NCBI GenBank assembly: GCA_015852425.1
Contig: JAAAIG010000019.1
Coordinates: 1 to 64,000, forward strand
DNA length: 64,000 bases
From: Gryganskiella cystojenkinii
Lineage: Eukaryota > Mortierellomycota > Mortierellomycetes > Mortierellales > Mortierellaceae
Direction: 5' to 3'
Below, in pieces: positions 22,214 to 32,396 of the stretch. A model generated the notes under the pieces. It did no database searches. It was given only the letters and a program-made list of their open reading frames with translations, and was not told where the DNA came from. The position numbers were made by a program, and so were the translations under genes. Position 1 is the first letter of the stretch, and every line of letters starts with the position of its first letter.

Positions 22214-25149
22214 CTAAAAGCTATCAGACGAATGATGACTATGGATCTCCACCTTTGTTTGCTCATCCTCCTCATCCAGATCCATCATCAACGCTGCTTC
22301 CATATCGCGCAGTCTTTGCAAGGTCTGTTTTGCGTTGGGTCTTTGAGTAGGGTCCGAATGACACATGTCCTTCAGCAAGTGGATCACCTCGTGTGAAACA
22401 ATCTCGCCATTCAAGAACCGCATGATGACCTCACCACTCTTGCGATGCTCGTTCATCTCCCCGGTGTTGCTTCGGCTCATAGGTCGACTTGAGGACGGCG
22501 TCTGGTGACGGATGATGGGCGAAGGCAAAGGCAGTGGCGAGACAGGAGTCGCGGGCAAGGATGAGCGACCGAGTCGTTCAGGCGAGTAGCCGGGTGTAAA
22601 GGAGAGAGCGCTAGGCTTGTCACGGCGAGGACTGGATGCGAATGGAGCCTGCAAAAATATTCCGTTGCCCGGGGAACTAACAGTAGAGCACGAGCTGTTG
22701 TTCTGGTTGACCGATCCTTCGAGTGGTAATTGAGTATTGATCGGCGGCAGGTTTGGCAAAGGAGCCAACGACGCTGTGGAGGGAGAATTGGACAGGTTGG
22801 ATCTAGCCCGGCCACGCTCCTCCGGACGGCTTCCAGGTGACTGAACGTGGGCATGTAACGACGATTGAGAGGCTTGGTGGGCCAGAACCTTGGAAGCCGA
22901 GGACATGGATTGACGACTGCTAGGCGTTTCTTTAGGGACTGGACCGCGGTCATGGACCCAACCTTGATCTTCCCAGAGCCAGAATCCACCCTTTCTGATC
23001 CAGACGACCATCTCGAGGACGCTTTTGATTTTATGAAAGGGTTCTTGAGCGGTGAGTCCAATGACATACAGGGTCACTCCGAGAGAGTAAATGTCAATAT
23101 TCTGACCGTATTGTGCACCAGACGCACCAGACGCCGAAGCAAACATCTCAGGCGCCGAGTAGGGCGGGGTGCCTCGACCGATTCCTTCCTCTAATCCAAA
23201 GTGATTTGTAGCTACAGGACCATTTTCTTCATGCAGGAACAGAGACGCACCAAAGTCTGACACCTTGGCATGGAGATTTGCGTCGAGCTGAAAAAAAAGA
23301 GACAGAGACAATGTCAAAGACATAGTTAGTCCATTGATCAGTGAAACTGCGCCATCATAAACATGCATCTCCCGAAACACTTACGAGGATGTTGTGGGGC
23401 TTAATATCATGGTGAACCAACCCCGCCTCATGGATGTAGTCGAGAGCTTCCAAAAGTTGAATGGCCCATGTGAGCCACTGTCGAAAACCGACTCTGTCTG
23501 GATGCTGACGGATCCAGTCCCATATTGATCCGTATTGACAGTACTCAAGTATCAACGCCCACTCGCCCTCCATGGCCTCCTGGTCCTCCCCACCGTTCTC
23601 GTTTATGCGTAAAGCTTGATCCGCATGCACCGGACCCTCACTACTAGGTATCCCGACCTTGGTCGTCTGATCATAGAGCCCGTAATAGTCCACAAGGTGT
23701 TGCCGACCTGGGTGGGTTTCGTGGTGAGAGTGTAACCTACGCAAGATCTCTGCTTCGGCGAGTCCTACGGCTTGCGATTCCGCGTCGGAATTGAGACACT
23801 TGGCCGCACAGGGAAACTTTTGCTCAGCAGTGGTGGTTGTTTGGTTGGAGATGGTCAACGAGTTGTTTGTCTGAAAGAGGTCCGCGCAGCTCTTTCCCTG
23901 AGTGGTTGTTGTTGTGCGGGACAAAAGATAGTCTCTCATCGGTGCTGAGGTTGGGTGCAGTAACGCTTTATACACTTCCGCGTGTCGTCCGTGTCCCAAA
24001 AAACCAGATTTTTTGTTCCGGTCCAAAAGAAGTTCAAAAGCGGACGAATTTGTCCTTGTGGTCTTTGCTGATCCTGTCGTTGTCGATGTTGTCGCCTTTT
24101 CCCTATCCTGAATAAGGGGTGATATTGGGCGCCGTTGAGATTTTGATCCTGAGGAAGGTGACTTCGAGAGCGAAAGTGGTGGAATATGAACAGGAGACAG
24201 GAGAAGGGACGGTGTGGAGGAATGATGATGTAGAGCCAAAATTGATGATTCTTCTACAGCGGAGTTGGGAAGAAGAGCTGATGATGTCAACGGGTCCTTG
24301 ATGTAGTTCCTTTTTGTATCCGTGGGCGGTAGTTTGACCCTGCAGCTCTGGTCTAAAGAAGTATGAAAATCAAAAAAAAAGGCACGAGAAAAGGAAAACA
24401 AAAAAAAAAGGTTTGGGTCAAAGTCAGTAAAGCGATGATGAATGGGTCTAAAAGGAAGTCCACATCCAATCCTCACAATCCGCCCCACCCCTTTCTCCTT
24501 CTCGAGTCAAAGAGACTCGCTTCACCTTTTATTGTCCTTTTTTTTGGACACTCTCAAACACTCTGAGAATAGCTCTGCTGACTCATCTTTCAACTGATCC
24601 AAGCAGTGTGTCAAGAGAGAGTAAGGCCGACAAAAAATAAAATTGAGAGGGAAAAGGAAAGGCGGTAGAAATGAAAAAGAGCAAGAGGTTTATGATGATT
24701 TGCTTACCAGTTGATCCTCGAATGGCGGTGGCATCAGTAGTATAAGAAGTGGTACTACTTCTATCAGCAATTTCTGATGATGTCCGAGCACCTTTGGAGC
24801 TGTGAAGGTGAATTTTACTTCCATAGCCTAACGATGAAAATGAGGAAGAGCTGGTTGGGGGAGCTGCGGTTGTTGTTGTGTCGGACAAAGTTGGGGCAGC
24901 AGTAGTGCTTGTCCGAAGTGAGCTGATATTCGGTCCTGCAGAGCCGGACCAAGGCATATCGAAGATGGCATTTCGAGAGGGCGAGGGAGGTGGAGAGGCG
25001 AGGGCGGAGAGACTGGAGGCGCTGTTGGGTCGAGAGTGCTTCTTGTCCGGGACAATGGGGCTGAGGTTATCATTGGTCCTGTTGGTCTTGTTGGTCTTGG
25101 GGGCAGGATCATCATAAAAGATGGATCCGGGACCGAATGACGAGGACAT
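22214..25149 (-). CDS. serine/threonine protein kinase, fungal-type
   Basis: Three exons on minus: 24708-25149, 23385-24352, 22214-23287; 827 residues. A ~270-residue disordered Ser/Thr/Pro-rich N-terminus precedes the kinase domain: glycine loop GFLGHGRHAEVYKA, VAIK-like lysine in FPCAAKCL, helix-C glutamate in EAEILRRL, catalytic loop VHHDIKPHNIL, KVSDFGAS and YSAPEMF. All catalytic residues are present, but the arginine of HRD is His (non-RD). About 60 Thr/Ser-rich residues are inserted between the glycine loop and the lysine, and a ~190-residue disordered insert (22430-23000) splits the C-lobe before the final helices (MCHSDPTQRPNAKQTLQRL). I cannot assign the subfamily. It probably phosphorylates Ser/Thr without activation-loop phosphorylation. 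Confidence 0.87.
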
Positions 25150-26549
25150 TGAGGGAATGTCGATGAGGGATACTTTGAAGTTTGAGGTCGCAAGGACGGA
25201 AATACAAAAAAAAAAAAAAAAAAAGGGTGGTGGTGGTTCTCAAGGCAGTGAGAGAAAAAAAGGGATACGACTGTGTACTCTGGTAAGTGTGGATGCAAGG
25301 CAACGCCTTTTCTTTTGAGGAGTCAATGTGTGAGAGAGAGAGAAAGGAGAATGTGTGTTTTTATTGCAATGAATGAATTATTAACAAAAAAGTGAAGAGA
25401 AGAGAAGAGGTGAGTGTCCACCCGCAGCGAGCCTTTTAATTTGTCTGCGTAAAGTTCCCTCGGTTGTCTGTGACAAACTGCAGCCAAGACCCCACACAGA
25501 CACACACAGCAGTCATCATTTTCCAAGACACGGAGAACCTTTCCCTTTTTTCAGCTTCGGTTTCACTGTTTTCTCCGCTCCGTCCGCGTATTCATTCCAT
25601 CTCCATTGCTCGTTAGTTGAATTTCATTCCTAATCTTGATGATCCGCGAAGAATACAGTGTTTTTATACTATTGTCTATTGCTATCCAAGTGGATGTTTG
25701 TAATGGTCTTTCTTCGCAGTCATTCGCAAACTAACGGAACGCGGATCCTTTTCCTCTTTCCTCTCTACTTTTCTAGTGTGTCATTATGCATAATGTTTCT
25801 GCAAAACTTTTTTTTCTTTCTTGTTCTCCCTTTACGTGAGAAAGAACTAGGCAGGAGAGGAGGAAAGAGAAAGCAAAGCTGCATAAAATTATGTGACGCT
25901 GGAAAACAAGAGCTACGCAACGCAGCAGGTTGAACCTGCTGTGGATGCACAAAGGCAGCTAAAAACCACAGACAGACCACGACGACAGGAGAGGCAATTT
26001 TGTCCAAGGGGGAGGGTTTGTGGGGTTGCAATTGGTCTGCAATGGTCTCTTTAGAGAATGGGAACAGTGACAACACAACAAAAAAGGAGTGCAGATGAGT
26101 TTAGACAAAAAAAACAAAGCAGAGCTCAGAGGAGTGAGAGAAAGCAAGAAAGTGACACGATTTAACTACCTTTGGCATTAAACGCACAGTCCAAAAAACT
26201 GAAAAAGGAAGATGAGATGAGTCCAAAAAAAAGAGCAAAAAAAGGAGCAAAAAACAAGACAGCGAGAGAGAGTGCAGAAGAAGCGAGAGAGGCTTGAGTG
26301 CTGTTGTTGTTGATGGATGATTAGATATGGTATCACCGATACCATATCTTATCTCGATCTTGATCTTTTTTTCGTCGAGCTGTATTGCCAAACACAGAAA
26401 TACAACCTCTGCCCTCACTCTTCTCGCTATTCATTCTTTCCGTTTGTTCCTTTTGGATATCCACCTAAGCATACGGATCTATTGTCATAATATTATACGT
26501 GAGTTTGTAATTTAATATTAATCCAATCCGCAAGAGGTCAACCACCCAT
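25150..26549. other. gene-free region between kinase and DDAH
   Basis: 1.4 kb holding the kinase promoter side (a (A)18 run at 25206-25224 and AG-rich sequence) and the DDAH 3' side. A perfect 27-bp palindrome sits at 26323-26349 (separate entry). No coding exon was recognised. Confidence 0.45.
26323..26349. repeat. 27-bp perfect inverted repeat
   Basis: Arms AGATATGGTATC and GATACCATATCT (12 bp each) around a 3-nt ACC loop. It lies about 200 bp past the DDAH stop. It could form a stable hairpin in DDAH 3' RNA or be a DNA site for a dimeric factor. Confidence 0.8.
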
Positions 26550-27596
26550 CTACTCTGCCAACAAAAGCGAGCAGCAGGTCAATGCTCCATCTGCAAGAAT
26601 AAACTCGCTCATGTCCAGCTCAAAGACTTTGCAGTCTGGTGAGGTCTGTTTCGCCGCCTTGACTAAAACCTCTGCACTCTGTGGGAATCCCTTCTGAACG
26701 ACTACGCCCAACAGACCGCCCTTGCCATCGGGGAATCGGAGAATGTTCGCCGATATCTGATCGGGCACTTTGATGAACTCGTATCCGGAGTTTGAGCGCT
26801 GGTAATGTTCCTTGACGAGGCGCTCGATCTCTCCTTGAACATACATGCCAGGCACGTCATCAGAGACAATTAAGGTATCGTTGGTCAAGGCAGAGATCAC
26901 ACACTTGAGGTGCAAGGTCGCGGTCGAGGCCTCGACCTGGAGGTTGATTGTATGAACAGGCGAGATATCGTGCTTGTCGTTAAAGACGCTGGACAGGAAA
27001 TCGGCTCCAGCTTGGTTTGTACGCTTTGAAAGACCGACGAAAAAGTCTGTACCGGTGAAGAGAACATCTCCTCCGTCCAACAAACATGGCTCAGGCATCT
27101 GGTAGACAATCATCCGGGGATCCTTCGAGAGTTCCTCCTTGACCTGAACAACCTCGCCACGACGGTTCTCGTGACCAGGTCGCGTGATCACAGCAACATT
27201 GCCTGCCGTCACGCAAGTGTCTTCAATGAAACAGCAGTCGGCCAAAGTTTCCGAGGCGGTCTAACATCCAAGTTTTTATGTTCAAAAAAGGGGTACTTTC
27301 CGTTAGAGGTCATGCATATGGACAAAACTTCAGGGCAACAAATACTGAAGAGTGGTTTTCCTTTCTATGCGCTTTCTGCGTGGCAAATTTTTTGCCCACG
27401 ACAACGGACATACCACTGTTTGAACTTCGGGGACCAACTGTTTGATCACCTCGGTATAACGGTCATGCTGTTTATGGGCGAGCTTCATGTCGATGGGCTT
27501 TAGCGAGTTGTCTTGAGAGGACAGGGCCGCAGCACTAAAGGATGGGGACAGGTTGCGAACATAGGCACGTTTATAAGGAGACGTGGTAATGGTCAT
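26550..27596 (-). CDS. DDAH: dimethylarginine dimethylaminohydrolase (DDAH)
   Basis: Two exons on minus, 27414-27596 and 26550-27260, 297 residues. The pentein-fold sequence contains LADCCFIEDTCVT, ITRPGHENRRGEV, LLDGGDVLFTG, FVGLSKRTN, STATLHLKCVISAL (active-site His) and a C-terminal ADGALTCCSLLL (nucleophilic Cys), the landmark order of DDAH. The enzyme turns N-methylated arginines into citrulline and methylamines in the cytosol, relieving inhibition of nitric-oxide-forming enzymes in animals. In a fungus it may simply recycle methylarginine from protein turnover. The first exon (61 codons) fits the expected N-terminus. It is divergent from ATG27 with 514 bp between starts. Confidence 0.92.
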
Positions 27597-28110
27597 GGTT
27601 ATCAAGTAGATGCGAAAAGTTGGGTTGTGGCGTTGAAGTGAAAGGAAAAAGTTGAGGTGACAAAATAAGAGGAATGCGATAGGAGCGGAAATGCAAGAAA
27701 TCTCGATGAAAAAGATCTCTGGTGGGTACGGTGAAGAAGAAAAGATTACACACCAAAGTCGTTTTCTTTTATACAAAATCGAGAAAAAGTGAAGTGTGGG
27801 AAGAAACGTTCTTTAAAGAGTCACTTGCGATGACTGAGGGTGACCTGCCCCCGAAGAGGTCCGAGACAGCCGTGTGACCATAAATAAGGTTCTCGGTCGT
27901 TTGTCCCGTAGTCTAACTGGCAAACGTTTTTTTTTCGTTTGTAAGCCATAACTGGCAACCTCACGAAAAGTTAAAAAGCACGTGACCTACCAAAATGACC
28001 AAGAGTCGAACGAAGGGGTGGCGATGAGAAACTGATTGCCAAGGACGCAAAGCTTCTTTTTGATTCTGCAATCGTTCCTTTATCCCCTCATTCATTTTAT
28101 ACTCGCAATC
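27597..28110. promoter_or_regulatory. divergent promoter region, DDAH / ATG27
   Basis: 514 bp between two divergent ATGs, so both promoters must be here. No clear TATA box or named motif was seen. Confidence 0.45.
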
Positions 28111-29588
28111 ATGACGAGAGCTCGCATCTCTGCTACCGCCATCATCCTGGCTGCCGTCCTTCTCTCCGTCGCCGTAGCTGATCCTACCCCTGCTCCACCA
28201 CCTCCGTTTGATTGCTCAAAGATCGACGTTGATGGCCACGAATACGACATTTCCGCATTCAAACCAAAGTATGACGTTTATAATTGCGCGCGCTACAAGA
28301 TCAATCTTAAACTAGATTCATCGTTGAAGAGATTCTGATTCCAATGATATTGTAATCAATCGAGAGTGCCGCACAAACTGACCTTTTTTTCTCCTCTTCG
28401 CGTGTCTCCTCTCATCTAGCACATACACCGTCAAAGGAGAGCCATACACTCGCCACCCAAACAAGTTTCGTGACGATTATACTTTGAACCCATGCCAGGC
28501 TATCACTATTCCCGAAGGACAAGAAAAGACTCACTGCATCGCTGGAACCTGGGTCTGTCGGGATACAAAACTCGTCCCTGCTGAAGGTGAACCTTACACA
28601 ACGGTTCTTGAACCCATCGCAGGAGCTGTTGCTGCTGGTGATAACACTCCAGCCAGAGAGGTCGCACCCGCTGCTGTAAGGGCAGATAGGTTGGACAATG
28701 TCAAAGAGTGTAAGCTAAAAACACAAAACAGATGACGAGTCATTTTTTCAGTTTCTTTTCTTTTCTCTTTTTGGGAGTCAAGAGAATCGCTTTTACTGCT
28801 TCTAATGTCTGCAGAATGACTGAATATCGTTTAACCTTGGACTTTGACGTATCGGTAGTGCCATGGAACTTGACCTTGAAGGGAGGCGACATTTCTGGAA
28901 CGGCTCAATCTGCTGTCATCACGTTCATCTGTGACACCACTGTGGTAGGTGATAGCACTATAACGCGTCTTGTTTATTCAGAACATGGTGTATGTCCATA
29001 AAAGTAATGGCTGACGGCTCTACTACTTTCACCCTCACACTAAACAGACGGACGATAAAGTAGGACCAGCTTTCTCATCGTACCAGGAGAACGTCGCGTA
29101 CTTCTCCTGGAAGTCTAATTCTGCCTGCGCGTAAGAACAGTTGATCAACGTGGTCAAAGTGTCAATGATGGGAAAGGCTCGATTGTATAGCTAAATATTC
29201 TTTCCCTTTGATACAATTACTTAGACGCAAGATTCCTCTCCCTATCCAGGAAGGAATGAGTGGTTTTGGCGTCTTTATGACCATTTTGCTCGTCTTTGGA
29301 ATCATCTATGTCGTTGCAGGTGCAGTCTATAATCACCAGGTCTACGGCGCCAAAGGTCTCGATTTGTTGCCCAACCTTGGTATGCTCTATTCACATTTTC
29401 AACTCTTCAACCACTTCGTGTTTTGTCAGAGGACCAGTTCCCTTTCTCTAACAATCGCTCGTTTTCTTCGATATTTAGACTTCTGGAGAGACTTCCCAAG
29501 TCTTGTCGTCGATGTTGTCCGTCATGTCTGGAATTCCGTGACTGGACGCTCCTCCTCGAGCTCGCGTGGAGGTTACGTGTCAGTTTAA
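28111..29588 (+). CDS. ATG27: autophagy-related membrane protein Atg27
   Basis: Six exons: 28111-28268, 28420-28707, 28815-28944, 29048-29130, 29225-29379, 29479-29588; 307 residues with frame kept throughout. Residues 1-25 form a signal peptide (ATAIILAAVLLSVAVADP). A luminal cysteine-rich mannose-6-phosphate-receptor-like domain follows (FDCSKIDVDGHEYDIS, YTLNPCQAI, WVCRD, LTLDFDVSVVPWNLTLKGG, VITFICDTT), then one transmembrane helix (GFGVFMTILLVFGIIYVVAGAVYNHQ) and a short cytosolic tail. Atg27 cycles between Golgi, vacuole and Atg9 vesicles and supports autophagy and Cvt traffic. The exon 2 donor is GTGTAA; a stronger-looking GTAAGC two bases on would break the frame at the only good acceptor. 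Confidence 0.88.
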
Positions 29589-29930
29589 GAGAAAAAATCC
29601 TGCCCCACTTCCTACTGTCTCCCCTCCGTGAATATAAATCCAGCATGTGGTCGTTACGACCGCCTCTACTCCATTATTTTACACTTGTGCCCCTGAGGTC
29701 TAAAAACTTGTCGTCGTCCTTTGTTTGAGAAATCCTGTCGATGACTCTAGCATCTTTTGACCAGAATAAAAGAAACGAAAGCACGCACCCACACATACGC
29801 ATGCATATCCATGTTGTGGGAAAGTCCTCCGATGATTGTGTCAAAAGCGCGTGGTCTTTATAAGTCAACTCGAAGAACAGAGAAATATATGAACTTCGAG
29901 CAGAGTCTCCCGAGTAATAGGGTGAGTAAT
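29589..29930. other. convergent 3' region, ATG27 / RPL39
   Basis: About 340 bp between two converging stops. AATAAA at 29765 may serve ATG27. No gene seen. Confidence 0.45.
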
Positions 29931-30758
29931 TTAAAGACCCAGCTTGGTGCGGCGCCAGTGACGACGCTTGGCGTTGTAACGGATCTATTTGAGAAAGAGG
30001 ATCGAATGTTTTAGTGAATATGATCCCTGTCACAGATCCTCAGTCGTATCTTGAGCCACAAGACAAAAAAGCGACAGCACTGTCTGTCCTGTTCCATACC
30101 TTGTTATCGGTACGCATGCGGCACCAGTTGGGAAGAGGGCGGTTCTGCTTCTGCTTCTTTCCGAGCTTGCGCTTGATGATGAATGACTTGTTGGAAGGCT
30201 AATAAAAAATAGTCGAAGAAATGATTCCGTGAGTCGAGATGTTCTCCGGTATATAGCAGATTGTAGGGTGCTCCCATCCGGAAAGCACTCTCCGATCAAT
30301 GAATCCTGGGGTTTGAAGACTCCCCGATTCTGTTGACTAGGTTTAGATGTCGGATAGACGAATTCCTGAGATGTCTGCCAGCTCTTTGGTTGATGATATG
30401 TTTTAGATGTTGGTGGCAATCTGCTTAATGAATCACTGCGGCACATGCGCGCCAATGGGAAATCGCATTGTCCTGTAGGCTGAAGTCATGTTCCAAAGCT
30501 GTTGATGAGGACCATGACTCTCTGTTTTTTGCCTTCTTTTCCAATCCGTCCGACATCAGCCAAAGTTGAAGGTATTCAGGGTGGAAAAGTTCTCCGACAT
30601 AATTCCTCCTCCTGATGCAGCGGTTCGGCAGGGTCGTTAACGACGATCAGGCTGGATATGATGATGGATGGATGGTGGTGCATCCATGGGGTTGACGGCT
30701 AGATTCTGTGCTGCGTCCATGGAAAAATAAGCAGTCACTAGACAGGCAAAAGTACCAT
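29931..30758 (-). CDS. RPL39: 60S ribosomal protein L39 (eL39)
   Basis: Exons on minus: 30100-30198 and 29931-29984, preceded by an ATG-only exon. They code [20 protein letters not shown]...CRMRTDNK then [17 protein letters not shown]; with the initial Met this is 51 residues, exactly the eL39 length. eL39 lies in the wall of the ribosomal exit tunnel. Because exon 2 opens at Pro2 after a TTAG acceptor, the first coding exon must be the start codon alone. The best candidate is ATG at 30756-30758 followed by GTACTT; a second candidate at 30513-30515 is followed by GTCCTC. The body is certain, the start exon is not. Confidence 0.9.
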
Positions 30759-32396
30759 TGTGAAATAATCCTAGATCCAAAGAGGGAGATCAAAATTTCA
30801 GCAGCGGGCAGAGGCTTTCTAGACTCTGGACATCCAACCTTCCGTCTAAGCCACCGAGTAATTTGACTAATGTCAGTGCTTTTTCGTGTTCGGGTCTCCA
30901 TCATTGCAAGAAAACCATTATCGTCCTCCTCCACTCATTGTTGCAAAACACTTTCTTCTTGTTCCTCATCATTTCGATTGCGCGCATGATCTTGAGCATC
31001 ATAATGATCAAAGGTAAAATGAAACAATACAATCCTCTCCACAGAAGAGCGAGTATGGCGTTGTTCGGCATACCCAATTGGGCGCAGTACCCCAAGTCCA
31101 GCTGCACGTTCTTGGGAAATCTGACTTTGTTGGGATCATGTAAATTGTTCAAACATCCGGCGGTCAATTTCATGTTCCACCATGATTTTGGCGATGCGCC
31201 AGCATCTTTGTAGCTCGATAGCTGTGCTCGTTGGCTGTGCGAGGGTGCATTGATGTGATGGTTGGGTGAGCGACTGCGCCTCTAGGCAGTTGAACATGGA
31301 ACCGCACTTCCATGGTCACTGTTGCTTCTTTTAAAGGCTGCTCGATTATTTCTCTTCTCTTTGGGATGTCCTTTTTTTTGGGTGAACAGCAGGCTGGTGA
31401 AACATCTGGCGAATCCCACGGAAAAGATTTGGTGTTGCGCCAGCGTCCTTACACTCGTTTGCCGTGTGAGGGTGCAGTCAAACCTGTCATTTCGTATATC
31501 GTTGCGATCGCTACTTTTCTATGTTATTAGTCGCAGTTTGGCAATGAAGTTCATGAAGATTCCCATGTAGCTTTAAACATGGGACCGTCGAAGGATATGC
31601 ATCATGAGAGATTGTGCACTTCGAGAGTATGCAAGGTAAGGGGTCTGGCTGTAGTTTGGATGTAGCGAATTTCTATGACTACACTCGGAAGCTTTGAAAA
31701 CGGAACGCGTACGTGTTTGTCGAGGTGTAACTGTTCCCTTCATTTCATTCGTGCCATTTGTGCTTTCTTCCCACCCCACCCTAGGATTCACTTATGGGAG
31801 AACCTACAGGAGAACTTAGAAGCCGAGGCCAACAGAATGGAAGTCAATCCTAAACAACAACTGCAAGGGATCGACATTCTTTTCGGCTTATTAAATGTGC
31901 TGGATTCAACTCCCACAGGGTATCTTTCATATCGATCAGTGACAGCCGGGAAAGTATCGTACATGAATGGTACGAATGGATTGTACAATTCGCGGAGAGC
32001 AGCGTTCAGGTTCTTGTTAACCTTGCCGCAAGAACCAGAACCCTAAGGAGGATGCAACAGCCTACCTCATAGACCGGATCGCCACAACTCAGATAGAGTC
32101 CCCTTTTCGGTGGAAGAATTATCGTTCTTGAGATCGCGTCGCCACCAAAAAAAAAAGATGGGGCTGGAATTACGACCCTTTTTTTCATCGCGTCCTCAAA
32201 TATCTGAGCTTCTCTCTTTTGATTCATTCATTCATTATTAATTAAACAAACAGCCAACGTCCGCCATTGCTCAAATGTAAATTGTCGGACAGGGCCATGA
32301 ATCCCTTTAAAATGTCACTCTTTGCTTGTGCAGAATCAGATCCTAATCCCACCCTTGATTGTTTGCATTCTCATTCAACAGACACAATCATTAAAA
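30759..32396. other. gene-free or decayed region between RPL39 and ORC2
   Basis: 1.6 kb without a recognisable protein. Contains a diverged direct repeat (31144-31475, separate entry) and an exon-like open stretch after a CCTAG acceptor (31785-32046, ending PQEPEP). It looks like the remains of an old gene or a poorly conserved one. The last 200 bp should carry the ORC2 promoter. Confidence 0.35.
31144..31475 (+). repeat. diverged direct repeat, two copies
   Basis: Copy 1 (about 31149-31249) and copy 2 (about 31398-31475) share the ordered blocks AAACATCyGGCG, GATTTkGG, TGCGCCAGCrTCyTT, CTCGTTkGCyGTGyGAGGGTGCA, with small indels between blocks. This indicates an old local duplication. No terminal repeats or transposase were seen. 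Confidence 0.6.

Noticed and set aside
28778..28815. Alternative ATG27 exon using the GTAAGC donor at 28710 and a GGGAG acceptor
   Set aside because: Keeps the frame but inserts residues not expected in the family and makes a 68-nt intron with a poor acceptor. The GTGTAA donor at 28708 with TGCAG at 28814 gives a clean join.
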